Shown here: positions 42,736-54,722 of the stretch, piece by piece
Layout of the letters: each line of letters begins with the position of its first letter
Position numbering within the stretch: position 1 is the stretch's first letter
DNA from: Notolepis coatsorum
Lineage: Eukaryota; Chordata; Actinopteri; Aulopiformes; Paralepididae
Length of the DNA stretch: 64,000 nt
NCBI GenBank assembly: GCA_963971535.1
Contig: OZ020598.1
Coordinates: forward strand, 88,860,985 to 88,924,984
Direction: 5' to 3'
The notes under the pieces: model-generated
What the model was told of the DNA's origin: nothing
The model's database searches: none
What the model saw: the letters and a program-made list of their open reading frames with translations, nothing else
Program-made: the position numbers and the translations under genes

Positions 42736-44010
42736 TGTACGTTTCTCACTTGGTGTAAGCCAGGTTCTGTCTTCAAGGAGGGGGTGAGCACAGCTGGGGA
42801 AGACCCCGTTGTGGTGGTGGTGGTGAATGTTCTGCACGTGGTTGGTGATGGAATTCCACTTGGCTACAGCTTCTTCACTCTTTCATGAGGATGTGCTGCA
42901 GTACAGGTGGTTGATGGCACTTTTTCCTCCACTGCCACGATCCTTCCAGAGTGCTTTCAACTTCTTGGACAGGCCTTTTAAAGGGGGTGGCAAATTGCAC
43001 CTGTAAATAAATACTTTATAAATACAATGGGAAGAGAGAGAATGAAATGACTGCATTTGTGTCTATATGTAAATAGCAAGGAATGAGTGGTATAAGCAGT
43101 TAAACTAACCTGGAGAGGCTGCTCTCATGTCCCCTCCTAAAGTAATTTCCTGCTCCACCTTCCACTGCTGAAGGATGGTTGGCTGGAGGTGGGCTCTTTG
43201 GGGGAGAAAATGTGTCCTTGGACAAATGGGTTCTGTCATCCCTCCAGCTCTGGTCTAAGTGAACAACAAGAAAAACAGTCACTATACCAAGATGTATAGT
43301 AATCAATTCCACAGATTAGAACAGAAGCAGTTATTTATATCAGCCTATATTTTTGCAGCCCAAGCTGGTTGAAGAGAGATGACGAGTGGCATTTTGATGT
43401 TAAAGTATAAATGGACTTTTACACTTCAACTTACCTTGTGGACTTGAATGAATGATGCACTGTTGAAAGCCACCACAGCTGGAAGCTGTATGTTCCCAGC
43501 TGGGATGTTTCCAACATACGGCTGGCTTTTCCACTGGGATCTCTGGAGGCAATGGTGGCATATTTGAGGAATGATAAAAGATACACTGAGCAAACGCTCT
43601 TCTTTGCCGCTTCCCACTGACATCCAACATCTCTGGTAGCTGGCTATACATTTCATAACCACGGAACTTGCATTAGCTAATTAGCGTCAACCTATTACTG
43701 AAAACTAGAGTGCTTACTTTTACAGTGTACACCGAAGGGATCGAGTTTTCCGACAGTGAAAGGTAGCTAGCCATTGCTGCAGTGTACATTCCCATATTGT
43801 CGAAGGAGTCCTCTGAAAAATGCCTGTCTTATATACGCGGGTTATTGCAAAGCCCCCCTTCTTCAAAATGTATGAACTCCAGCCATTTATCTCTTAACCA
43901 ATGGTTAGAATGAAAGGGGAAAATATTGTGAAAATTAGCACAGCCAAAAACACAACGTCGACGATACATAACCGCTTGCAAGTCCTGGCCGAATCTATAG
44001 CGGTGGAGGA
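42640..44010 (-). pseudogene. THAP-like multi-exon gene remnant, antisense in b4galt1 intron 1
   Basis: Read on the minus strand, a Met near 43972 opens MYRRRCVFGC...NIFPFHSN...RDKWLEFIHFE, resembling the C-x3-C start and the W/F pattern of THAP-type zinc-binding DNA-binding domains. The later C is present (GGLC) but the expected C-x2-H histidine is not, so the finger is probably dead. Downstream an exon ends in CACAAGGTAAGT (43430), another starts after CTTGTTGTTCACTTAG (43258) and ends at GTTAGT (about 43107), and a third starts after TTTATTTACAG (about 43004) with LPPPLKRPV-like sequence. It ends in NHVQNIHHHHHNGVFPSCAHP (42780-42840), where SINE DNA begins. Conserved splice sites suggest a spliced gene rather than a retrocopy. 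The family is known to me only as repeated fish proteins, possibly transposon-derived. Confidence 0.42.
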
Positions 44011-44146
44011 GGGACATAACACTTGTAAAAGTATTTAATTGGACGCAGAGTTCATATAAACCTCTGCGTGCAAGATGAGTCATCAACTTTCCATTTTTTT
44101 CTAATTTTTCATCCATTTCTTTTTCCTATCGTCCTGTGCACTATAG

Positions 44147-44382
44147 TGGGCCCACTTCGGGTGGAATTCAACTCTCCGATCAGCCTCGATGTGACCCGCA
44201 ATGAGAACCCCAACGTGGAGCCAGGCGGCAGGTACCGGCCCAAAGACTGCATCGCCCAGCAGAAGGTAGCCATCATCATTCCCTTCCGGAAGCGGGAGGA
44301 GCACCTCAAATACTGGCTGTACTACCTCCACCCCATCCTGCAGCGACAGCAGATGGACTATGGGGTCTACATCATCAATCAG
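44147..44382 (+). CDS. b4galt1: Beta-1,4-galactosyltransferase 1, exon 2 (start of catalytic domain)
   Basis: The acceptor is TTTCCTATCGTCCTGTGCACTATAG (AG at 44145-44146) and the donor CAG/GTAGAG (44383). The exon is 236 bases and ends in phase 0 after VYIINQ, the family's usual exon 2 end. It encodes GPLRVEFNSPISLD, NPNVEPGGRYRPKDC, VAIIIPFRKREEHLKYWLYY and LHPILQRQQMDYGVY. The PFRxRxEHL segment is part of the UDP-galactose binding site (PFRNR in mammals), and the C of KDC corresponds to the cysteine that forms a conserved disulphide. The remaining catalytic domain, including the DxD metal site, must lie beyond 64000. An apparent run-on past 44382 is intron. Confidence 0.95.
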
Positions 44383-44574
44383 GTAGAGCAGCAATGGATA
44401 ATCATAGTAACAATGAAATTGAGATTGGTAGTCGAGGTTAATTTATATAAAATAAATGTGTGTTGTATCAAAGTATTTTAGCTTGTGTTCACTTAAAACA
44501 GGGCAGGACACTAACCATCCACTGGCCAAAGTGACAGGAGGAGTCATACATTGACCTGACGCTTTGACTGTTTT

Positions 44575-45100
44575 ACAATAGACCAATGCACTTCTGCGTT
44601 ACATTGAGCTCATGGGAGAGAGAGCGGGGGGAGAAAATGAATGAATGTGGATGAGAGCCTTGACATTAAGTGGTTCTAGCTACGGCTGTGGGGGTTCTGG
44701 AGACACGATCCAATAGACTTCTAAAGCTACGGTACTTTCTCGGCCGAGCTATAGTCACTTTTCCGCACCTACTCCCGAACTCCACATGCGCAAATTGCCC
44801 ACGGAGTCTCTGGATTGTCCAGAGCAAGGTTTATCAATCTGCGCTTGCGGAGTTTGGGACTAGGTGTGGAAAAGTGACTATAGCTCGGCCGAGAAAGTGC
44901 AGATCGACTTGGGTCTCTCCATGTTCAGGAGACCCAGGCGTAAAACAATTTAAGAAAATAAAGTCTATTGGATCATGTCTCCAGAACCCCTACAGCCGTA
45001 GCTACAACCACTTAATGTCAAGGCTCTCATCCACATTCATTAATTGTCTCCCCCCGCTCTCCCATGATTTCAGAATACTTGCACTGGTCTATTCAGACTG
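44575..45100. mobile_element. Long-TIR MITE, second copy of the 15-kb family
   Basis: AATAGACCAATGCAC (left) and, reversed, AATAGACCAGTGCAA (right). Arms carry CATGGGAGAG, GTGGATGAGAGCCTTGACAT and an inner palindrome around CTCGGCCGAGCTATAGTCAC. From 45100 to 46555 I see only low-complexity stretches and a GC-rich patch (45740-45800). Confidence 0.85.
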
Positions 45101-46558
45101 AATTTTAGTGTAGAAGAGTCTTCTGTTTTATAAGGCAAAGTGTGTGGTCTAGTAGAGGAACTTGGTGTCATGTGGTGGCTGGTGTTTCCCACCCTGGTTG
45201 GCTAATTCTCAATACCAGTTTTTGGAGCAGGTTAGTGGGGGTCATTATGCCCTTGCTTGGGAGCACACTGCGGCTGTTTTCTCAGTGCTGTTGGAACTAA
45301 CGATCTATCCAGCAATAACTAGGCAGGCCTCTCCCACCCGCACCAGTGTGCCAACCTTAAATTCTGCCATTAGTTAATAACATGAAATAACAATGTTTTA
45401 GTATTTGACTTGACCACTATGTTTTGATTTGATGATGATAATGATGACATTTCTAGCAATGGAAATAGTTGGTAGTATTTGTTTTGAGCAGTTAATTAAA
45501 CTATAAAAAAAATATTAGTTTAATTACAAATATGAAACTAAATCAGTTTTAGGCTAATGTTACACAACTGGTCTGTTGAAAGGAGTGGGAGTGGATACTC
45601 TGTTTGAAATACATGTCTTCGTGTCCCAGTTTGTTTTACGGGGTGTGTGTCACTCCTTGAGAAGAGCCGGTGAACCAGGTGGTGTGACCATAATGAACCG
45701 GTGAACGTTCAGTCCCCATAAGCTCTCACAGCCCAGACACACCAGCCGTGCGCGAAGGCGGGCAGGGCAGGGCGGGGTGGGGCGACCGACCGACCAGCGC
45801 TTCACTTTCGCTCCCATGTTAACGGACATAGCTGTGCCCACCGGCTGCGCGACTCGGGGGCTGGAAGCGATCGTTTTCAACGCTTTGGTTGGATTCAGAG
45901 GCGTGCCGTGCGCCATAGACGCCTGGCCATAAGAGCACTCGGAGCAAATGCTCTCCGACTATTGAACTTGGGGGAGCAAAGCTATGCTCTTGCTCCACCA
46001 CTTTTTGATCATATGAAAAATTTGATATATCCCCCCCCAATATATATTTCTAACCATAACTACGTAATTTCAATCAAATTAATAATACGCAATGACACTT
46101 AATAGCAAGTTTTTAAGTTTCCAAAGATTGCGACACCCCCCCCTGCTCCCCCATATGGTTTGATCCAGTGCCTCTCCCACCCCCAGCAGAGCAGACGGCG
46201 CACGGCGCTGGCGCTGCAGGTAGGCTGAGTGTAAATAAAGGCCACAGAAGTGTGTCATTTGGTGGCAGGCAGGATTTTCCAGTAAGTTGTTTATGATTGT
46301 TAAGATTATTTATGTTAGACATGTCTTCTATTGAGTGGTAGAAGTTCTACCACGCAATACAATAAAAGTGTTTCACGTCCCGAAATGCCATCTGGTCATA
46401 CCAATAATAATAATAATAATAACAAAGTTTCCCTCTGGTTGGCGTTAGCTTTAGTGCTAGCCGCTAGCTAACGTTGTCATATATCTAGATATGTGGTGTC
46501 GTCAGCTGGATAACGTTGACTTCGTTTGCAAATTTTAACGTTCGCTATGGCAGACGAG

Positions 46559-46670
46559 CAGGGCCGGATTAACGACGGCCGCGGCCCGTGGGCCTTTAGT
46601 GATGAGGCCCCCCCCAAAAAAATAATATTTTTTTTTACTTTAATTTTTTTTTTTTTTTATAATAATAATA
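46559..46670 (+). mobile_element. hAT-like left end fragment
   Basis: CAGGGCCGGATTAACGACGG resembles common hAT termini; the opposite end was not found. Confidence 0.35.
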
Positions 46671-46678
46671 ATGCAATA

Positions 46679-46806
46679 AGGGGACCCTGATGTAAACAAA
46701 ACAAAAGTCTTTCTCTGGTCTGCATCCCCTTAACAATTGTGTGTATTGAGCCGTACTATATTGTACCCATTCTGCAATATGTTAATAACATTTTTAATCA
46801 ATCAAT
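46679..46806 (+). mobile_element. LINE 3' tail, TCAA lineage, decayed hairpin
   Basis: The stem is damaged (AAAACAAAAGTCTT). It ends in ATCAATCAAT and meets the next tail head-on. Confidence 0.9.
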
Positions 46807-46921
46807 AACAGATTGCAGAATGGGTACAGTACAGCTCAATACACACAATTGTTAAGGGGATGCAGACCAGAGAAAGACTTTCGTCTTGTTTACATCAGGG
46901 TTCCCCATTTTCAATTCATAA
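46804..46921 (-). mobile_element. LINE 3' tail, TCAA lineage, tail-to-tail with the previous copy
   Basis: GAAA-loop hairpin intact on the minus strand. Together with 46679-46806 it makes a 240-base palindrome. Confidence 0.92.
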
Positions 46922-47954
46922 TGAATTGTAAGTAAGGGTGCAATAGAAATGTTTCATAATGATGTTCAGTGTATTCATAAGTGTATTGCTCTCCTTAATG
47001 TAGAATGATATGGTGACTGTGCAGACTCAGGGAGGAGGCAGAGAAGGAGAGAAAGAGACCCAAGAGTTACAGGTAATGGAAATATCAGACAGCTTAAAGT
47101 GTAGGATAACATAACTGTTACGAAGGATCAGATTAAACCGAATATATATATTTATTACTTGAGATATATTGTATAGTATTTGAATATCGTCTGATATCCT
47201 TTGTATATTCTTTGTACATATACACGGAATATCCCTTTTACCTAGTACAGACCATAATATTTCGTTCTCCTATTGGACAGCGATCCCCTAGGCGCCACGG
47301 CCATACCCCCAATGTCTAGTTCAAAGTCACCGCCAAGACATGCCTGGACATGACCGGCTCTGCGCAAGAATACGAGACAGAAATAAGGCTGGTACTAGAT
47401 CAGGGGTGGCCAACCAGTCAGAGACTAAGAGCCACAAAAATTACTGTGGTACCACAAAGAGCCACACCATATACCAGCGTTTCTCAACCTTTTTTTTCAG
47501 TCACGGCACCCTTCATGTGTTTATAGGTGAGGGGCGTATCTCGACCCAGCACTTCAGTAGGGCACAGAAGGGCACCAAAAACTATGAAGAGGGAGCGCGT
47601 AGCGCGACCGCGAAAAAAATTTGGCCGGTTAGTGGGCGAAAATGGGTGGATATTGTAACTATTTTTTTTAAACTTTATTTCGGTTTTAGGGTTAGGTTAG
47701 GGTTATGTTATTTAATTATTTGGGGGAGCCAGCCCCCCAAACTCCTGAAATGCATAGAAATCTATGAAATAAATAAAACAATCTGACATTTATATTAAAA
47801 AGAACTAGCCCCCCAAACCCCTAAAATACATAGAAATCTATGCATTTTGGAACAGTTACTATATATATAGTCAAGAAAGCATTTAGTCATACTTTAAAGT
47901 GCTTTACTTGCATTGAACATTGCATTGAACATTGAACATTGAGGAGACATCATT

Positions 47955-48475
47955 AGAAAGCACAATGTATGTTTCCATAGTTACGCAGATTACACACAAT
48001 TGTACATCTCCGCTGAACCAAATTATCACACAGCTATAAACTCCATTTCCGCCTGTCTCTTAGCAATAAACAAATGGATGACGAACAACTTCCTAAAATT
48101 AAATGAGGGCAAAACTGAAATCCTACTAGTCGGTCCTATAACAAAAAGAGAAATGTTACAGAGCAATATGGGGCAACTTACTCCTTGGATCAAACCCAAA
48201 GTTACAAGTAAATAACCTACACTGGCTTCCGGTAACATTTAGAATTGATTTCAAGGTCCTCCTCCTTATATACAAAGTATAAACATTGCGATCATCTACT
48301 ATTGAAGGTTCCAAGCCACAGTCTAAAGAAAATCGGGGATGCAGCCTTTGCTAACTATGCACCAAAGTTATGGAACACACTACCTATGGACATTAGGGAA
48401 GCTAGATCTCTTAATATTTTCAGAAATAAGCTAAAAACGTACCTCTTCACCATAGCCTTCTAATACACCCCGCTG
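47955..48475 (+). pseudogene. L2-like LINE RT C-terminal fragment
   Basis: Peptides YISAEPNYHTAINSI, INKWMTNNFLKLNEGKTEIL and, further on, HWLPVTFRIDFKVLLLIYK and APKLWNTLPMDIREA are the post-YADD region of L2-type LINEs. A gap near 48200 and frameshifts are present. Confidence 0.8.
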
Positions 48476-48856
48476 TTGATTGTACTGTAGCACTATTTTA
48501 CTCTGGCCATTCTATTGCATAATTTTACTATCTATTCTACTATTCTATTATTGCACTGTATTATTGGTGTGCAAACCAGTCAACTTACAAAAAAGAGCCT
48601 GTTGGAGGATTTCAACAAGATAAATGCGACAACATTGCAAAATATTTCACTAATATTTCAAAGTGAAGTAAAAAATATTATAATAATTATTTGATCATGT
48701 TAAATGATCATTTGATCATGTTAAAAAAGGGGAAATAAAAAACATTTGTAAAAAAAATAAAATAAAAAAATAAAAATTTAATCAGTGGGGCACAGATGAT
48801 CATCAGTAGGGCACGTGCCCTACTGATAGTGGTCTAAATACGCCGATGGCCACCTC

Positions 48857-49587
48857 TGGCCTCTGAAGTTGCTAATGTCTTTTTTATTTGGGCCTCACAG
48901 GGTTAAAAGTACCCTGTGAGACCCACGGTTGCAAAATTACAAAATCACTTTTAGCCATTTAAAAAAAGAATGTTTATTTAAAAAATGTTAAAGGGGAACT
49001 ATTTGACTATTTCTTTCACTATTTGGGCACTTTTACACAATTCCTGTGAGTCTATGGAACACCTAGGTTTTTTTCAAATGGTGAGGTAAGTACCACGTCC
49101 TTCCTTCCTCTAGATTTAACGTACGGTTTGTATTTCTAATCAAGTACTCAAAAACCGCATTTTTCTATCTCAAGATCTTAAGCCGTTTTGACTCAGGCTG
49201 GGCTCCAACCACTGTGTGGCCTGGTGCCAACTGCCACATCAACTGCCACATTATTATGCAGCTGAGAAATCTCTGACATCACAGATATGCAAATTTTCAT
49301 ATGACTCAGTTCAGTGAGGGTGAATATTGTGAGAGGAGAATTGGAAGAATGCGCCAATATGAGAATTAGAGACATAGATCATATTAATATAAGTCCACAT
49401 AGCTAGGAAACAATGCTAAACGCTGAAAAGGCCATTTATAAGATAGTTCCCATTTAAGCACATGTATAGTCAATTGGTCCTGTTGTTCAGCCTCACAATG
49501 CTATTTGATAGTAAATGTGTTTATTATGTCCCACCCTCTGGCCTCTGAAGTTGCTAATGTCTTTTTAATTTGGGCCTCACAGGGTTA
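48857..49587. repeat. 49-base direct repeats around a 630-base segment
   Basis: TGGCCTCTGAAGTTGCTAAT...CACAGGGTTAA occurs at 48857-48905 and 49539-49587. At the left copy it is followed by GTACCCTGTGAGACCC, making a short palindrome around TTAA. Origin unclear. Confidence 0.7.
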
Positions 49588-51239
49588 ACCTCTTAAGCCC
49601 GAGATATACAGTAAAAGTGTATATTTTCAGCATTACGTTTGTTTACCAATTATTTTAACTGTTATTAGTGAAATATAAGATTATAGAAATCTCAGGGCAT
49701 TGAGTCGGAAACCAGCGCATATTGACAGGAGGAAGTGGCACATCCAAAAGTGAGTGTAGTCTTTTGAAGGAAGAGACGCAGGGCTTTCAAATTTTGAAAA
49801 ACGACCCTACCCAGCTCACACCAGCCCCTGTCAATCATCTGACTTCTGGATTAACTTTTTTATTTCTCTTATTTTTTGGGATTATCTCCCACAAACCTGA
49901 ACGTTATTGCCATAAAACAGAACGCAGTTAGTTTCTCTACCTTTCTGTGAACGTCTTGCAAAAAACGGTGTTGCAATATGATGAAAAATGGTGGAGAAAT
50001 TCCCTAGATTCAGATACCAAGAACATGCAAATGGACCATTTAAAAAAGAAATTAAATGTTTATTCTACGTCCTTGTGGAATGAGTGACAAAAAAAAAAAA
50101 AAAGTAAAAAAAAAAATTTGAATATTTTTTATTTTTTATTTTTTTTATGGATGGAAGAGCCGCACATTGACGGGCAAAGAGCCGCATGCGGCTCGCGAGC
50201 CACGGGTTGGCCACCCCTGTACTAGATTGTTCACCTAACGTATAAATACGGCGCAGGTGGATACAGCAGTAATCTTAGTAACAAGTTGAAGCCTCACACC
50301 ACGATACAACGTGCTGTGAAGTGGGCCCGTTTTGCCCCGAAATAGAGCCTTGAGACCGCGTGCGAATTGATAGCTGAAGTGTCAGAGTTTAACGCTGTAT
50401 CGTCGAGTTCGACCTATTCTATTATTAAGTAATAGTCTATTATATATAGTGTATCGTGCGGCTACCGTTCTACAGTGACCAGCATTACCAACGCTTCCTC
50501 GTACCGAGCTAGTGTGCTTATCCAGGCTGGGCGGCTTAACCTGGTGCCATCATCCGAGGAGCCCTAGACGAGAACCGTGTGGATATGTACACTGGATAAC
50601 CTACACCGGCGACTACAGAGCCCTTTTCGGCTGGATTATATTTGCTTTGGTCCTGTAGCTGATGGAGCGGAGAATCCAGCTGCCCTACTAGTGTACCATA
50701 TATAATTCTTATGATACAGGTGGTATTAATTATCTCCTGCGTAATATGCTCATGGACTTACGCTCTTGACCTATTCATGCACATTCTTCGCCTTACAAGC
50801 GCAACTCTCAATCTTGATAAGTAAAGTAATGTAAGATAATCTTCGTGCTGCTAATAAATATTCTTCTAAACAGTATTTGTTGTGAAGCCGTGTTATTGTG
50901 GAAGTGTTCATCTCATATACCTGTGTACTGTATGGCCAGTAGTAATGTACATAAGTCAGTAGTGGTTTAATGATACCATACTTATTCAATACAGTCAGGG
51001 AATTGTACCCCTCAGTTACAATAACAAATTAAGACACAAAATAGGCTATATTTACAGCAGATCCTGTTATTGTTCCTTGTTGGTATTTTTTCTCTCTTTC
51101 TTATTAAAAACTATTTGAAAGGAGATTGATTTAATAAAAATAAAAGAGCGAAAAATCAATATACAGTATATATACAGTATATATATATATATGTACAGGT
51201 TCATTAAATGAAAAAAATATCTGCCGTGGAGGGGGTCGT

Positions 51240-51306
51240 GCCGGACCACCCCTTGCCTGTCAAAAAATAAATAATAATAATAATAAAAAAAAAAAAAAAA
51301 AAAAAT
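51240..51306. repeat. AT-rich simple repeat
   Basis: AAT units followed by an A-run. 51180-51190 is a short (AT)n and 51640-51661 a C-run of about 22. Confidence 0.85.
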
Positions 51307-51814
51307 ATTATGCACCCCCACTTTCAACTATAACTAGGCGGCCATGCCGTGCGCCATGTGCATTTTCACAGAAATACACTCAATATCTCCATTATTTATT
51401 ACCACACATATAGATGTTGTTCAACCAGCTAATGTGTCTGTATCTTTCCCGATACAAATAAACCATATTACTATACTTTTTCAGGAGTACAGTCACACAG
51501 GAACCCGCGAGTGCCTGCGTGCGTGGCTAGTGTGTGTCTGCGCTGTTAGGGGAAATTCCACTCATTTCAGGAGCTCTCCTATGTTAGACCTCCTTCGGTC
51601 CCTCCTTCGTGTTGGGGTTTCAAACGTCATGAAATTGAACCCCCCCCCCCCCCCCCCCCCCCATGTGACAAATCGGGTTGACATTAAATGATGCCGCTAT
51701 TGACTCACTCTGCCAGTAAGTAAGACTTGGCCTATTTGCTTATTGTGTGACCCTATGGAGAGTGGAGACCGCACTTTTATTTGTTCAGGGATTGTCAAAA
51801 GATAGTAGATGCGG

Positions 51815-51925
51815 GGGCCAGGGTGGCGTGGCGCACCACATAACTGCGCTGCAGTGCAACGCAGCCTTCCCAGGTTCGACTCCCGGACCCGGAGACCTTT
51901 GCTGCATGTCTGTTGATCTACTAAG
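51815..51925 (+). mobile_element. tRNA-derived SINE fragment
   Basis: A decayed box A region (GGCGTGGCGCACCACATAAC), box B (AGGTTCGACTCCCG, 51872-51885) and CCTTTGCTGCATGTCT, a common fish SINE body. 51926-52455 has nothing else. Confidence 0.75.
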
Positions 51926-52622
51926 GTGGGGGGGGGGGGGGACAGCAGAGCTAGCTAGTTTGCCTTGTGTAGCTCCTCACTTGATGAATTACAGGAAGTG
52001 ACTCGGGAGTTGCGGCGTCTCTCCTGAACCGTCTCTGGGGTCATTATCTGACTTTCCCCCCTTAGTTCAAATTGTCGTTGTTTGTCTGACGTGTCTCTTT
52101 TTATGCAACAGGGAAGGCTTTGATAAACCATGTAGGCCTAAGTCCGGATATAGCCTAGGCTTCTGGACAAGAACATTCTTCCTTGTACAGGAAAAGGGTT
52201 CATTGTTGCTTTCCATTTCATCCGTTTTCTTTGAAGTGGAATGCATTTTCTGCCGCCTAAGCAACATCCTAGATCATGGTATGAGGGATTAGTGTTTTCT
52301 ACAGTAGATCTCATATATTTGACCTCTTCCTGTTGGGAGTAAACTCGGATATCACCCATCTAGTAAATCTGTCTATATGTACTTTATCAGAAATTAATCT
52401 TGGAATAATCAGTAGCTTTCTTAGCATAGTGTATACGTTACTAGAAAATACTATGTTGTTTGCTCTACCAAGTAGTGATTATTTTGTTGTTTACTCTACC
52501 AAGGCAAGTAGTGATTATTTTGTTGTTTACTCTACCAAGTAGTGATTATTTTGTTGTTTACTCTACCAAGTAGTGATTATTTTGTTGTTTAATCTACCAA
52601 GTAGTGATTCTTTTGTTGTTTA

Positions 52623-54722
52623 CTGATTGATTGATTGAAAACTTTATTAACAGATTGCAGAATGGGTACAATACAGTATAGCTCAATACACACAATTGTT
52701 AAGGGGATGCAGACCAGAGAAAGACTTTCGTCTTGTTTATATCAGGGTCCCCCATTTTCAATTCATCAGGACATATATGACATACATGACATACAGATAG
52801 TCAGTACTGCTACATCTATACATTTATGACATACCAGATTTGCAAATACAGTACTGTTTGTGATACAGAAGGAGTCAAGAAAAGGGAGTATATACATTTG
52901 ACGTAGAAACTGTACATTGGAGGAGGTTGGGTGGGGGGGGTTGGGTACATTGGGATATTGACAACCATACTGGGTAATTTACATTGGAGGTGGGGGGGGG
53001 GGGGGGGGGGGGCACACTGTATAAACAAGTAAAACTGTACATTGAGGGGGGGGGGGGAGGAGACACTGTACAAACAAACAAAATTGTACATTGGACTATT
53101 GACAAAACCATACTAGGTAAATGACTGTACATTGGAGGGGGTTGGGTTAGGATATTTACAGGGGCCAGTGTTGAATTGCAGTCTCCCGTAGGTGTCCCTT
53201 GAGAGAGGTTTTGAAAGTGGGTAGTGATCCACATTCCTTTACAGCTTTGGGTAGGGCGTTCCACATTGATGTGGCATAATTGCGAAACGTGTTTAGTCCC
53301 TTATTTGAGCCGAATCTGGGTTTAACATGATTTGTGGAGCTCCCTCTGGTGTTGTGATCGTGGTATTCACTGACCTTTGGGAAGTATTTTGACATGTACA
53401 TGGGTACCTTGGTCGTGTAGTGTATCTTGTAGACCAGGCCCATTGCAAGTTGCTGTACTCTGTCGTCTACTCTAAGCCATCCTAGGTTGTCAAAGTGGGC
53501 AGGGGTGAGGTGGGTTCTAGGAGTAAGGTCAAGCAGTAGTCTTACCAGTTTGTTTTGAGATGTTTGTAATTTTGTTTTTAGCGCCTTTGAGGTGCTTTGG
53601 TACCATGAGGTGCAAGCATAGTCGTAGTACCCCTGAATGAGTGCTCCTGCCAGAGTCTTCAGGGTATTCTTGTTTACCAGAGAGGAGATCCGGTACAAGA
53701 ATCGAGTTCGTTGGTTGACTTTTTTTATTACATTGGATGCCATTTTGTCACAGGAGAGATTAGCCTCTAGGATGGAACCCAGGTAGGTAATTTCATCTTT
53801 CCTTGTGACAATATTGTCACTCACTGTAACTGAGAAGCCGTCGGTCTTGCTGAGTTTGTTATTTGAACCGAAGAGAATGGACTCTGTTTTGCCCATGTGT
53901 AATGATAGTTTGTTATCAGCGAGCCATATGCAGATTCTGCCTAGTTCCGAGCTGAGGGTTTTTTCAACCTGTAACTTGTTCTTGTCAGAGACCAGCAGGG
54001 CTGAGTCGTCCGCAAACAGGAACAAGTTGCAGTCACAAGCTGACGACATGTCATTTGCATAAATTAGGAACAGTAGCGGTCCTAGTATGCTTCCTTGTGG
54101 AACACCACAGCTCACTGTGAGGGGGGGGGATAGGGTACCGTTTACCTCCACCATCTGTTCCCTCCCCTCAAGGTAGGATTGCATCCAGCTCACTGATATC
54201 AAAACCAATTGCTTTTAGCTTGTCAATCAGAATGGAGTGGTTGACCGTGTCAAAGGCCTTTTGTAGGTCCAGCATGACCATGCCGCAGTATTTGCCTGCG
54301 TCCACCTCTTGTTTGATGTGGTCATTCAAATAGAGAAGGCATGTGTCAGTGGAGTGGGATGTTCTGAAGCCAGATTGGAATTCGTAGATTCGATTTTTTT
54401 CCGCTAGGTACTTTTCGACCTGTTCGTAGACTATTTTTTCCATGACTTTCGAGATGGAGGTGAGAATAGAAACAGGGCGGTAGTTGCCTGGGTCTAATTT
54501 GCTGCCCTTTTTGTGCAGAGGGGTCACCCTCGCAATTTTGAAGTCCTTGGGGACGTGTCCCTGTTTTATGGAGAGGTTTATTATGTGTGTGATGATTGGG
54601 GTGATGGCGGCTGCTGAGTCTCTGAGGAATTTGGAGGGGATGTTGTCATGGCCAGTGGCCTTGTTAGGTTGGAGGGCGCTCAGTTTATTGAGTACCTCAT
54701 CTGTTGTTACCATTTCCAGCTT
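52623..54722 (-). mobile_element. 5'-truncated LINE, second large copy (TCAA lineage)
   Basis: The minus strand carries the RT from LQPNKATGHDNIP onward, a 3' UTR with G-rich variable repeats (52905-53160) and the conserved tail with GAAA-loop hairpin and TCAA end at 52623. It is collinear with 10140-12168. Confidence 0.92.
53156..54713 (-). pseudogene. LINE reverse transcriptase with one frameshift
   Basis: Two overlapping frames (54713-54168 and 54208-53156) correspond to one RT. A loss of seven bases near 54190-54200, relative to the copy at 10640-10655 (GATAGTTTATCAGTGAGC against GATATCAGTGAGC), shifts the frame just before the SYLEGREQMVEVNG segment. MLDLQKAFDTVNH lies before the shift, and GVPQGSILGP and LFADDSALL after it. 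Amino-acid identity to the 9595-11700 frame is very high, so the copies are recent relatives. Confidence 0.9.

Larger units (their letters stand above)
47401..50219. mobile_element. hAT element inserted in the LTR, 8-bp target duplication
   Basis: Ends CAGGGGTGGCCAACC and, reversed, the same; TACTAGAT duplicated at 47393-47400 and 50220-50227. GAGCCACA / GAGCCGCA repeats near both ends are typical. No transposase frame; the inside holds a LINE fragment and another hAT-like start (CCAGCGTTTCTCAACC, 47476). Confidence 0.92.
47116..51020 (+). mobile_element. Solo LTR, split by a hAT element, 5-bp target duplication
   Basis: It begins TGTTACGAAGG and ends CCCTCAGTTACA (TG...CA), with ATAAC duplicated at 47111-47115 and 51021-51025. 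Without the hAT insertion and its duplication it is about 1.08 kb. A TATA-like GTATAAATACGG lies near 50238 and AATAAATATTC near 50852. No internal retroelement genes are present, so it is a solo LTR left by recombination. Gypsy-like or ERV origin cannot be decided. Confidence 0.8.

Noticed and set aside
44068-44481. Single 137-codon frame across b4galt1 exon 2
   Set aside because: The ends are intron read-through; the AG at 44145-44146 and GT at 44383-44384 with matching phase define the exon.
49722-49931. 69-codon frame within the hAT element
   Set aside because: No motif, atypical composition and no transposase similarity.
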